Below are positions 33,996 to 45,611 of a DNA stretch of 64,000 nt, piece by piece. How positions within the stretch are numbered: the first letter of the stretch is position 1; each line of letters begins with the position of its first letter. The stretch comes from Salticus scenicus. Its lineage: Eukaryota > Arthropoda > Arachnida > Araneae > Salticidae. The stretch spans positions 204,916,184 through 204,980,183 of the forward strand of contig OZ005660.1 of the NCBI GenBank assembly GCA_963930645.1. Direction: 5' to 3'. Below the pieces are notes generated by a model, which searched no databases, was not told where the DNA came from, and was given only the letters and a program-made list of their open reading frames with translations. A program made the position numbers and the translations under genes.

Positions 33996-35642
33996 CATAC
34001 TTGCCAGTGTACTAATTAATATTGCGGAAAATTAGTAGAGCCCGCCACTTTTTCTATACAACTTTCATTTTAAAGAAATTTTCTTCAGTATAATTACGGT
34101 TAAATAAAGATAAATACTCTAAAGAATGGTTGGTGAAAAAAAAAAAAAAATAATAATAATAAAATAAATAAAAATAGAATAAAAAAAAAGTGGGGGTGGA
34201 CTCGCACTAAGGAAAAAAAAATGAGTGGGATTCTCCCATTCTAACAAAAAAATTAAGTGGGATTTTCAAAATTTAAGTGAGATTTTGGAAATTTAAGTCA
34301 GTAATTACATTTTACAGAAAAAAAGTATTTTCAAGAAATATGCAAATTACAGACATGTGATTGCTCAAATTAGAAATTAGCTAAGAAATTTTCGCTAATA
34401 TGATTGGTTGGATGATTAGTTGAATATTGATAACGTCACTTTCAATAAACTGATGACAATTATGTATATAGTTTTTATCTACATTAAGCATTTTCAGGAT
34501 TTTTTCAATAGCGTAAAAAAAAAAAAAAAAAAAAAAAAAATTCTTCAATATATCTGCAATAACTTTCATATCCACATAAAATCTTATTAAAATTTCACAC
34601 CAAGAGAAAAACAAATTTTTCAAACAAATATAAAATATGATTTTTATGTATGCACATTAATCATTCATATAAAAGTTGTAGTAGCTAATTATTAGTTTCA
34701 AATGTGCATAAAACCAACTGAGTATTAATTTTTTTAAATTGATTTGGAAAAAAATTTCTTATTTGAAAAATCTATTCTTCATTTCCCCCATTTTTACAAA
34801 TTTGGTATAGGTATGACACCCCATAAAGATTTAATTTAATTGAAAAAAAAAAAAAAAATAAATAGGTTCATTAAGTTCAGCATTGAAGGTCTGAAAATAA
34901 TTACATACGTCAGAAATATTGAGCACTTCTATTGCTTTATTGTTTCTAGAATTGATCATTGATCACTTTCCGAATTCCGGAGATAGGGAGAGAGAGAGAG
35001 AGGGGGGGGGGGATTAAAATAATTACAGAGTAAGAAATATTAAACTCTTTCAGTTCTACTTCTAGAATCTAATAAAGCAAGTTTAAAATGAATATTATAA
35101 ATATAATTTATGTTGAAGATGGGTAAAGATTGGAAAACAAGACTTCTGCAGAACATTGATTGCTGATCATTAGATGGAGATAAATAAACAGGGAGGTGGA
35201 AAAAAAAATAATTACATGAGCAATAAATATTTAACAATTGTATTTCTTTACAGGTTCTAGAATCTCATAAAGAAAGTTTGAAATGAATATTAACATTTAT
35301 GTTGTGGATGGAGAAAGATTAGGAATCGGAAACTTTTGTAGAACATTTGATTGCCAATTGTACCCTTTTTATTTATTTATTTATTTGCGAACTATATCCG
35401 CGATTTTTTTTAAAACCGGAAAAAATAAATTCTTGGAGTTCAATAAATTAGAAAAAAAAAAAAAAAAAAAAAAAAAGGCGGAAAATCGCTGGAAAATAAG
35501 TGCGGGAAAAGCGCGCATATGAAATTTTTTTAAGTGGAATTTCTTTTAAAATTGCGCGATTCCCGCGATCCTGCGCTCTACAGCGAACCCTTGGGTGGAG
35601 TGACAATCTTCCGGATATTAATTAGTATGTTGGAAGATATGG
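33996..35642. mobile_element. Composite: MITE split by a ~1.4-kb insertion
   Basis: The left end catacttgccagtgtactaa (33996) and the right end ..ccggatattaattagtatgt (about 35610-35641) look like the two ends of one 6-bp-TSD-type MITE. The break lies between 34201 and about 35594, where gggggtgga and tgggtgga flank an unrelated AT-rich insert ending in ctgcgctctacagcgaaccc. The insert resembles a hAT-like end on its right side but its left end does not match. No coding frame. Confidence 0.45.
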
Positions 35643-35839
35643 CATGCCTGCCAACGTTCTGATTAGTATTCAGCAAAATTTTTTGTAAAGCCTTTTTTTG
35701 CACCCAATTTTTTTGGAGTATTTTTTTCTTGTTTAGCCACAATTACATTAGTAGAAAATTCTCTAAAGATTAAGTGGTACGCAAAATAAGGCGGTATTAA
35801 CAATTCTGCAGAATATTAATTAGAATGATTACAGGTATG
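35643..35839. mobile_element. MITE, 197 bp, 'CATGCCTGCCAACGTTCTGA'
   Basis: CATGCCTGCCAACGTTCTGA and AATTAGAATGATTACAGGTATG are imperfect inverted ends; the inner blocks tttttgcacccaatttttt and aagtggtacgcaaaataagg continue the fold. It abuts the preceding element with no visible spacer, and no 6-bp duplication is evident. Confidence 0.6.
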
Positions 35840-37395
35840 ATTTAGTGGTGCTGGATTTTATCCCTGTTAATTTCAAAACAAACGTGCTTTCTGCTTACGA
35901 CGAAAATATCGTCTATTTTATTCATTTATTTCACACATTACTAGAATACGCAAACTTTTAATTGCGGTTCCTATTTCTTTTTTTTTCTTCTGTTATAAAT
36001 ATTCATAAATTTTTTTGGAAACTTTTTTTTCCCCTTGTCTCACTGTTGGAAATAAATAAATAAAATTAAAGGAACTTTACTCGAAACATGATGTTGAACT
36101 CGAGTCAATCCTCACTCCAGATGATTATTAAAATTGCTTTGCATTTAAATGCCTACTTGCATTAGCATAAATCGCTTAATAGTGCTCAACATATTTAACT
36201 TTTAATAATATTTAACATATGCAATAAACTTTCTTTTATTACTTACCTTATATATGCATTCAGATTTAAGTTAAATAATTATAACTGATACATAATTCAT
36301 GTAATTACGATGTGATTCTTTGTACTCTCCTGATAAGTGCAGAATCTCCAATACTGTAAACATATTACAGTGAATATTTAGCTCCGCCTATATATTACGT
36401 CACTGTACACTTTCACATTATTGTACAGTCACCCAAAAAAAAAAAACGCCACCCCCCCACCCAATTTCGCCGTAAATTATCGTAGAAACATGCGGCTGGT
36501 ACCTATCGATCTGTAATAACGTCTAGTTTTTAATGGTGTAGTTATATTTTGCTTAAGGGGTCATCTACATATTAAAACACGTATAAACTTAATTTTTTTC
36601 AATGATGACCCCTATTTTTGACCTCATATTCAGATTTCTGAGATCAAGGCAGTTCGGAAAACTTACCTATTTATAGACTTTAAATCAATTTTAAACAGAG
36701 TTACACGTGAAAATGTGTTAGGGGACCGTCTATACATTTAGAAAAAATAAATCGTGATCAACTACCCAATATTCATTATTTATAAAATTTCACACCGGAA
36801 AAAAAGTTTAGGAATGTTTATTATAAAATAAAAAACGATTCAAATTCACAGAACTTTCTTTATTAGGGGGGTGCCATTTCATAGATGCGCGAATTTTTAG
36901 CTATTTGAGATTCCTCGCGCACTACGTCATATGGCGTGAGGTTGAAATCTTGTTTACATCTGAAATAACTGTGTTTAAATTGCGTTTTTGTGATTTAATT
37001 TTTTTCTTTTCTTTTAATCGAATTTGTTTAAATGTACCGTATGATAACTCTTAATTTACGTCTTTTGTTGATTCTTTGACATGCTTCGTATTCGAGAACA
37101 AAATTTTTTTAAAGAATAGATTATTGAAAGTGATAGAACATTCATGAAAAACTGTGATGTATAATAGCAGTAGATAGATTGCTCATAAAATCAAATCATG
37201 TAAGTAATATATCATCGTGTATATTATATCATACATTTTCAAGTTCAGAAATAATAAATCAAAGGGATATTAAATTAGCAGTAATCATGTAATAAGTATG
37301 TTTGTTAAATGTTTATGCTACTTCCCTTCGATTTTCAAGTATACTCTTTTGAAAGCAGACAGTAGCCAATGCCTGTTGTCTGCTGTCAAAAGTGA

Positions 37396-37427
<32 letters not shown>

Positions 37428-37947
37428 CAAATAGGGACATAATTAAGATTTCGTTAAAATTTATTATCTTTATGAAACAAATTGTGGTATCTCATAATAA
37501 ACAAAATGTTTAAGTTATGTAGTGGATAAAAATGAGTACACACAAAAATATTTCTGCACTTCAAAATTAAATTTGCAGTTAATACACTTAAAATAAAATA
37601 AACTTGTGTGTAAAAAAAAAAAAAAAAAATCTTAGGTACTTTTTTTTATTTTAATTTTTTTTTTTCTTTAATCCTCTGTAGAAAGTATCTGGATAATTGA
37701 AAATTTTATGAAATTGTTTTTATGTAGCAACACATTTCAATGTAACTTTTGTAATAACATGTTAAAAGTGTCAGTGGTAGCACATGTTTTCAAATGAAAA
37801 TAGTTTTAAAAATACCAACAAGCCAACATGAACAAAATGTTTTGAAACTATTTCTGTCATACCATATTTAAACAATGAATATAATTTTTCTTTTGTAAAA
37901 AATTCTTGATCATTGCTTAAACATTTTGGAGTATTATATATATATAT

Positions 37948-37983
<36 letters not shown>

Positions 37984-38519
37984 AGAACTGAGGTTTAAAA
38001 GTAATAAGTACAAAACTTTGAACTCAGACATCTTTTGTGACTCTTTGTTTTTAAACTGTGCTGTCATAATGTTAGAACCACCACACATATAATTTTTTTC
38101 TGGATTGTGTTTTAACAACTGCACTTCCCTCTTTTTTGACTAAAAGAAAGAAAAAAAAGTAATTATCAATCCATTCTCATATGAAGCTTTTATGTACATC
38201 CATATTGCTTACCGCTATAGTACTGCAAGACAAGTTAGCTGTGTAAAATGATCTTTTTTTTATCAGGTACTGAAGGCATATTGCTGATTACATATATGCA
38301 TATGATACATACATGCATATGATACATACATGCATATTATTGATTGCTGCAGTAGAAAATTTCATGTAAAGTGAAGTATAATCATCTCTCAAAAATGCAC
38401 AATTCTCTGAAATCTGCATATCATTTGTAATGTAAACAAACACTGTCATAACTGATTTGTTGATTAGTGAATCGCAAAAATTCAGCTGTATTAGGAGATA
38501 AATCAATTATTAATTTGTG

Positions 38520-39620
38520 CTTGTGAATCACCAATCACTCAGCATATTGAAGTATTTAAAAGGTAAACAAACATATCATAATATTACAGATAACTTAATA
38601 TATTATGTATTTCTTTTAAAATTGAAAATTATAAGTGTTTAATTTTGAACAAAATATTTTAAAGAATGTATTTTTATTTCATTTTTACTCATAAAATTAA
38701 AATGCATAATTTTACTGAAATATCTGAAATGTAAATAAACAAATCACGCTAGTACAGCAAAATTTATGTATTTTAGATTTTTTAAACAAATACGTGTGCT
38801 TTCTTTTGAGCAAAACATTTAAATAAATGTATTTTTATTTCATTTTAATATAATTGAAATTCATGGTCTTACTGAAGTAATTCATGACAATATTGAAGTA
38901 AGGTAAACAAACATATCATAATATTACAGATAACTTCATATATTGTGTATTTCTCTTTAAATTGAAAAATATAAGTGTTTTATTTTTAACAAATATTTAA
39001 AAAAAATGTGCTTATGTTTCATTTTTACTCATAAAATTAAAATTCATAATTTTACTGAAATATCTGAAATGTAAACAAACAAATACAGCAAAATTACTAG
39101 TACAGCAAAATTTATATATTTTAGATTTTTTTTAAACAAATACGTGCTCTTTCTTTTGAGCAAAACTTTTAAATAACTGCATTTTTCTTTCATTTCATTT
39201 TAATATAATTGAAATTCATCGTCTTATTGAAGTAATTCATGACAATGTTGAAGTATTTAAAAGGTAAACAAACATATCATAATATTACAGATAACCTCAT
39301 ATATTGTGTATTTCTTTTTAAATTGAAAAATATAAGTGTTTTATTTTGAACAAATATTTAAAAAAATGTGCTTATGTTTCATTTTTACTCATAAAATTAA
39401 AATTCATAATTTTACTGAAATATCTGAAATGTAAACAAACATATCGCGATCGTACAGTAAAATGTATATATTTTACATTCTTTTAAAAAAATATGTGTGC
39501 TTTCTTTTGAGTAAAACAATTAAATAACTGCATTTTTATTTAATTTAATTTTAATATAATTGAAATTCATCGTTTTATTGAAGTTTTATAAATGTAAACA
39601 AATGCATAGCAATGTTGCCG
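38520..39620. repeat. Dimeric tandem repeat, ~350-bp units x 3
   Basis: ggtaaacaaacatatcataa recurs at 38562, 38902 and 39263 (spacing 340 and 361 bp). Inside each unit a related half-unit (tgtaaa(t/c)aaacaaat..ttgagcaaaac) follows, so the basic monomer is about 170-180 bp and the array is a dimer-type higher-order repeat. Copies are moderately diverged and very AT-rich. Confidence 0.8.
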
Positions 39621-39779
39621 AAAACGCGAAAGCTTTATAATTTTTTATGAACTTATATGTATTTAAAATAAATATTTTAACGAATTTACTTTTATTCATG
39701 TAATACCGTTCTTGATTTTCATTTTTGGGTAATATTTATATCAGATTATATGATATATTTTTTAGTAAGTAATAGCTAG

Positions 39780-39890
39780 CTCTGGGCGAACAGCCGTATA
39801 TCTTGTATCGTAGTTTGTTTCTATCTTTCGCCACGTGACGTTTCACTTCTGCTTGCTTCTGATTGGCTACTCTTCAAATGGCCCAACCTT
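39780..39890. promoter_or_regulatory. GC-richer island with CACGTGACGT and inverted CCAAT
   Basis: cacgtgacgt (39832-39841) combines an E-box and a CRE-like half site; gattggct (39861-39868) is an inverted CCAAT box about 20 bp away. No TATA box or downstream gene was recognised, so promoter function is only a guess. Confidence 0.2.
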
Positions 39891-40414
39891 ATGATAGAAG
39901 AACCTTGTATTAGCTTATGAATTAAAAGATTTTTATTGGTTTCAATTTATTAAACATTATTATTGAAAGTTAAATACATCACTTCGTACGAAGAAAAATA
40001 ATAGCTTGAATGATATGAACCCTACAATATTGAATTACAAAAATCTAAATACCAAGGTAAAAGAACAGTAGTAATAATGATAATAATATTAATAGCAGTT
40101 AAAAAAAAGGTGTTTAATATTTAAGAAAAAGAATTATCTACTTCTTAAAAGCAAAAACTGTTTTATTTAAGAGACAAAAATTTAAGTTAAAATACATTTA
40201 AAAAACAAAAAATATATATAAAAACAATTAAAATCTACTAACTAACAATTATTATCTACTTCTTGTTGGGTATATTTTTATTTTATACAGTAAGCCTCGC
40301 ATGAATGTGTTACTATAAAGTTTTACATTTAATTTTAGGCGTACAGACCAACAATAGATAATATACAAAAATATACATAACAAGATTTAAACTAAAATCT
40401 GAGAAAGGATATTT

Positions 40415-40620
40415 AATATTTTCGCGACTGCTGATGTAGTTTCACGCCATTTGGAAATCTGTAACTCCTCCAGTGGGCGTTTCTTTCACAATTTGTGTGT
40501 TACGATATTTCTTAAGAATATTCCTTATATTCATATTTATATAAAAAAAATAGTATGAAACAAATTTTTTCACTAGAAAGCGTGTATATTCATATGAAAA
40601 TAAACATGGATATGGAAAAA
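40415..40620. mobile_element. TTAA-family MITE, left half only
   Basis: tattttcgcgactgctgatg and the marker ccagtgggcgtttctttcac show the 'CACTTTCGCGACCG' family. The right end is missing or too diverged to recognise. Confidence 0.6.
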
Positions 40621-42844
40621 ACGGTTTCCTATTGCCTAGAACGAATATTCCCCGTTCTGCAATCGTCTACTGTACTTGAATTCTTAATTATAAATGCGTA
40701 AAATCTATATCTTTAAAAGTAATAAGACATATTACTTTGTTTTAAATTCTTTTTCCGTAATAAATGTGACGACAGTTTTACGCCGTGATTAGAATAATAG
40801 AAAATAAATAATATTGCACTTTGTTTCAATAATAGATTATAAAACTTAAAGAAAAAAAAATACCACTTTATTATTCAGTATTAAAAAAACATTTAATAGA
40901 AGTTTTATATTTTATTATGTTACGTCATGCGATAAAATTTAAATAGCATAAACGGCAGAGTAAGCAAATGCGAAAATTTCACAAGATTAAAACAGAAAAT
41001 TTGTTTAAAAAATTCTGATAAAAATTAATAAAAATCAATTATAATAATTTTAAAAAAGGAGAAAACAAAAGTATTGTTCACTGCGTATTGCTCTTTCAAA
41101 TAATATTCCTCGTCTTACCGCGTTTTTTTACTGTCATGATACTTAATTGAGGTGCACAAATCCAAGAATATTCAAGTTAAAAACAAAAGACAAAAGGGAT
41201 AAAATAGAATTTTAGCAGTGAGAAGCTAGAAAAAGTTATGTAATATTTAATAACAAAGACTTAACATTTCAGAATCAAGTAAACTCCCTTCTGCAACGAA
41301 AGCCACGCCTTTACAGAATTTTTCTAAAACTTTACATTATAAAACAAAATTATTTTACATACTTCCAATTAAATCATTTAAATTTTGTCTTCAGCATTCA
41401 ATGTAGTAAATGCCATTGACATTTATGCATACCAGCGTCACATATAGTGTCATATACGAGTATGCAAACTAGGTTTTTTAATACTGTTTCCGCAATATAG
41501 AGGCGGGGCTACATTTCTTTTGGAATTCTTTCCCAATCTCTTGCCTGCATTGCGATAATTTTATAAAAAATAAGTCAATTTGTATAATAAACATCGAAAT
41601 GTTCCTTAGAAAACAATTATAATAACATAAAGGTAAATTAAAATAGTTTTTCGTCAAAATGTATAGAAATATTGACTCACAGATGATACAAATTATAACA
41701 AGTGACGCCCCCCTAACAGCAGTAAAAAATGAAATATCACTGTAACTCAAAAAATAATGTTAGGAACGAGCTGTAAATTTGGAAACCCATGTTTTTGATG
41801 ATGCCCGTTCTATTCGTGTAAAAATTAACATAGGTCATAATTCATAATTTTTTCAAATATGAATTTATTAAAAATTTTCATAATTCAAAAAATGTTTTTT
41901 TAGCAAAAATTTGCATGGAATATGTTTGGGTCACTTCATTCTAACGAATAAAAAAAACAGAATTTAAATATCATAATTATTTCGGAAGATATGATTTAAT
42001 GTTTGTCACATTCATTTAACATTAGCATCCCCAAATTTTGACAGCTTATAACTCTATGAAAAATTGAGCGAAATATATAAACTATACCATTTTCCGTGAT
42101 GATTTGATCCAAAGAATTCAAAAATATTATAAAAAAGGGGAGTTACCATTGAAAAAAATGAAGTTGATGTCAGTTTTAATATGTAGACGACCCCCTAAGT
42201 AAAATCTAACTATAACATTATAAACTAGACGTTATTACAAACTGATCGGTACCAGTCGCATGTTTCTACGATAATTTACGGCGAAATTAGGTGGGGGGGT
42301 GGCGTTTTTTTTTTGGGTGACTGTACATATAGAATAACTATCTCCGATATATAACTACGATAAAACGGAAAAAAAAAAGAGAGTCTGTCGTAAACGCTAT
42401 CTGACTGAGATAGCGTTACAAGAGACTGTGCGATTTAACTTTGGCACAAATCCGTCGTAAGGTGCTAATGCTACACTACAGTATTCTCATTGTACTTAAT
42501 TGTCCAAAAAACGAATATATTAAAACGATATGGTAGAAAATTTTGTGATAGTCGCAATATGCTAAATAGAACTGATGTATTGGACTCTTATTTAACATTA
42601 TTTAACGTCATTTAAAAGTTTTACATGACATGCAATTTTAAGCAGGATATAATATATATCCTCTTTATATATATATATATAAAAAAATAATAATAATAAA
42701 AAAAAAATAATAAAATAAAATAAAAATAAAATAAAAATAAATAAATAATTATATCTTACATGCATATATTTCATATTGTTATTTCTTTAAATATTCGTAA
42801 GGTAATTTTTAATGAATTTTCATACATGTATATATATATACATT

Positions 42845-42846
<2 letters not shown>

Positions 42847-42910
<64 letters not shown>
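42847..42910. repeat. (CA)n microsatellite
   Basis: About 32 uninterrupted CA dinucleotides, flanked by (TA)n on both sides. Open frames across it are artefacts. Confidence 0.98.
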
Positions 42911-42915
<5 letters not shown>

Positions 42916-43025
42916 GAGCATGAAATATATTCAGGGTGTTATTTTTCTGTATGATAATTCAAAACCAAATATCATAGAAAAGAAAAAATTCTAAAAAAAG
43001 AAAAAAAAATATTTTTTTTACTTTA

Positions 43026-43861
43026 TCTATCTATAATAATAAAAGAAGATGTCTGTCTGTCTGAGCATCTATACGTTCAGCCCCTACTGAACGCAGAACT
43101 ACAAAATTTGACATACGGGTGCTCAGATGCCTGCCCGAGGGGATAGTCAAAACAGAATTTAAAAATTTTAATTAGTTGCGGAGATATTAATTAAAATGTA
43201 GACCTATGTCTTAATCAAAAAGCGATCTCAGTGACTCAGAATTCACCGAGATTGCATAAAAGTAGATATTTTAACGGAGTTAAAAGCAGAAAAAATGGAA
43301 AATAAATTAGAAATATTAGTCCGATCATTACGAATTTGGTACCAAATGAAAGGGGAATTTTTTCCGAATCTAAGAGTGCAAGCGGCTTATCGATACGTCA
43401 ATTAGATTTTTTAAAATTAACTAAACTATGAAATTTAGTTGGCAACAGGCAGACGATTTTCTAAGCGGTCTCGATCGGAAACAAAACACATACGAGACAA
43501 CTGTCTGTGATGTCTGTGATGAAAACGGAAATGGTTGTAATCAATTAAGATATCATGTGTTTTATACTGGGGGGAAAAATTGCAATTTTCAATTTTTTTC
43601 AAATTTTCATTCACGTTACATTTGAATTAATATTCGGCCTAGACAGCATATTATAAAGCTACTGTTCAATTTTCATGAAAATATATGAATAATTAAAAAA
43701 ATGACATATTTGTTGGAAAAAGATTGTCTTCTTTTATTTTTTTGCAGTATTTGCAGTAGTCGAAATTTCGTAGTATGTAGTTTTAATGCCCGATAATTCG
43801 ATTGTGAATATTTTTGAAAGAGTACGATTATTAGGGAGGGCTTGAGGAACAGGGAAAAAAG

Positions 43862-43895
<34 letters not shown>

Positions 43896-44649
43896 TTGCA
43901 GCGTTTGAAATTGGTTGGCATATTAAGATTTTAAGGCAAGGTATTTGGTTTTCTTTTTTATCCCAGTTTCTAATTAAAATAATTTCATAAGTAATACATC
44001 ATTTGAAAGCTTTGTTGATTTGGAATTGAACAGTAGATTACAGAAATTTCTACGCCAGATGGCGCTGAAATATTTTAAAATTTCAATATTTCAAATTCTA
44101 ATTATGATTATATAATTTTTAATACATCATTCGAAAGATATTTTAAAGTTCTTTTATATTATCGAAAGTATTATTCGAGATTTTACCCGATTTACACGTT
44201 TTAAGGTTTCCTTTTTAGGTTTTCTTTTGTATCTCAGCTACTAATTAAAATATTTTCATAAGTAATACATCATTTGAAAGCTTTGTTGATTTGGAATTAA
44301 ACAATATATTACAGAAATTTCTACCGCCAGATGGCGCTGCTATATTTTAAATTTCAATATTTCAAATTCCAATGAGCGAGGAAGGTGTTGTAAGTTCTAA
44401 AACGGGGATAAGGCGCCGCAGGCGCCCCCGAGCGGGACTTAGCTAAAGTTAGAAATTTGAAATATCAGCGCCGAAGGCGCTACCGCACGGGAGTTTACTG
44501 CGATTTAGATAAGCTATTTTCACGATATATCAATAAGCTGTTCTTAGACCTGATACGGGAAAAAGGCGCCGCAGGCGCCACCGAGCGGGAATTTCGTAAA
44601 GTCGGATTTTTCAGGGATCGCGAACCAGCTGGTCGCCGAAGGCGGCTAG
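43026..44649 (+). mobile_element. Non-autonomous Helitron, ~1.62 kb
   Basis: The 5' end begins TC (tctatctataataataaaag) after an A. The 3' end is a short hairpin (gtcgccgaaggcggc) followed directly by CTAG and then T, matching Helitron termini (5'-TC, 3' hairpin plus CTRR, insertion between A and T). The last 300 bp holds further GC-rich hairpins of a ggcgccgcaggcgcc type in an otherwise AT-rich element. Internally about 43947-44120 and 44215-44375 are direct duplicates (both with gtaatacatcatttgaaagc). No Rep/helicase frame is present, so mobilisation would need an autonomous partner. Confidence 0.82.
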
Positions 44650-44700
44650 TAATAAATAAAGAACAAATAATAGACTAAAAAATATACCTATTAAAACACA

Positions 44701-44705
44701 AGAAC
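44701..44705. repeat. Target-site duplication of the LTR element (left)
   Basis: agaac, identical to 51836-51840. Five bp is the usual Ty3/Gypsy target-duplication length range (4-6 bp). Confidence 0.95.
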
Positions 44706-45004
44706 TGTGGTGCCTGCTTTTTCGCACCTGGTTCTTTTCTTTCGGTAAATTCATTTCGAGACACATCAAGACACTGATCACACTTGGTTTACTTTTAAAA
44801 CGTATATTTACTTACGGCACAAACATAAAATACATAACGAATACAGAAATTAACATCAAGTAAAGTATTTTCTAAAAAACATGTAGAATGGAACGTTAGT
44901 CCATCTTGATTCCCATACGCACACACACTGTTGCCACATTTTCGTAACAAACTTTTCAGTTCTTGTTTTTTAATACTCTCGAAATCAGAGGTGCGGCGTT
45001 CACA
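44706..45004 (-). repeat. 3' LTR (299 bp)
   Basis: This matches 51537-51835 along its full 299 bp with two visible differences (c/a in the gattcccatacg region, t/a in ttcttgttt). It starts tgtgg and ends ttcaca on the plus strand, i.e. TG...CA. Because the element lies on the minus strand this copy is its 3' LTR. Confidence 0.97.
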
Positions 45005-45014
45005 CCTTCCCTCC
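45005..45014 (-). other. Polypurine tract
   Basis: ccttccctcc on the plus strand is ggagggaagg on the element strand, directly adjoining the 3' LTR. This is the expected position and composition for the primer of plus-strand DNA synthesis. Confidence 0.85.
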
Positions 45015-45084
45015 AGTTTCACTTGAGGGACAATGGCCTTCACAGTGAAACTACTAACAAACATTTGTGGATAATTTATATAAC

Positions 45085-45204
45085 TGTTCATGAAAGTCTA
45101 ATTGTCCTTTTAAATTCTTAATTATTGTTTCACCTTTAAATAAATGTTCATGAAAGTTTAATTGTCCTTTTAAATTCTTAATTATTGTCTCATCTTTGAC
45201 TTTG
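45085..45204 (-). repeat. 60-bp tandem duplication in the 3' untranslated region
   Basis: tgttcatgaaagt(c/t)taatt and the following 47 bp occur twice (starts 45085 and 45145) with a few substitutions. It lies between the end of pol and the polypurine tract. Confidence 0.85.
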
Positions 45205-45479
45205 ACCTAATATGCGATGTTCCATCAAGAGCAATAACATTTATATTTCACTTAATATTTAAATATTTTCTATGGTATAAAATAAGTAACATTTAAACAC
45301 ATAATAGAAACAAAATATATATATAATATATATGAATAAACATTTATCCTGACATGGATTTTCTTATGCACTTTAAATAATCTTAATGAATTAATATACT
45401 TGAATATAAGAGACAAAATAAACACACACACATATATATATATGTAATAACAAATACAATATTGAACTAACTTATGACT

Positions 45480-45611
45480 TTATTCATGAATGCGTGATAA
45501 AGCATCTGCAATAGTATTACTGCTTCCTGGCTTATGAGCAATAGTCACTTGATAGCGAGATAGAGCCAATGCCCATCTTTGTAATCTGGCGTTCTTAGGA
45601 ACTGTTTCTGT
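45480..45611 (-). pseudogene. RNase H tail in a shifted frame
   Basis: Immediately after the stop that ends the long frame, another minus-strand frame continues the RNase H domain to a stop at 45480-45482. It includes the RLQRWALALSRYQ block and the terminal HKPGSSNTIADALSR motif, which carries the last conserved aspartate of gypsy-type RNase H. A deletion of a few bases just after the HTDHN motif best explains the shift. This copy therefore lacks a full-length RNase H unless the frame is bypassed. Confidence 0.85.

Larger units (their letters stand above)
36424..42325. repeat. 5.9-kb region bounded by ~190-bp inverted repeats
   Basis: The left end TACAGTCACCCAAAAAAAAA and right end ..tttttttgggtgactgta are complementary, and the match continues inward for about 190 bp (aatttcgccgtaaattatcg, gtagaaacatgcg, taacgtctagttt, ggggtc/gaccccc) before fading. 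TA stands at both tips. There is no transposase frame inside; contents are a tandem repeat (38520-39620), a partial TTAA MITE (40415) and AT-rich DNA. It may be one large non-autonomous TIR element, or two MITE-like copies that happen to face each other. Confidence 0.55.

Noticed and set aside
37771..38124. 117-codon minus-strand frame as a possible host exon
   Set aside because: It crosses a long poly(A) run (poly-Phe), has no recognised motif and lies in an AT-rich repeat-bounded interval.
36424..42325. Maverick/Polinton-like element
   Set aside because: Inverted ends are present, but the interval is short for that class and contains none of its genes (polymerase B, integrase, ATPase, protease, capsid).
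42760..42994. Frames rich in His-Thr across the CA repeat
   Set aside because: Translation of a microsatellite with no start context or homologue.
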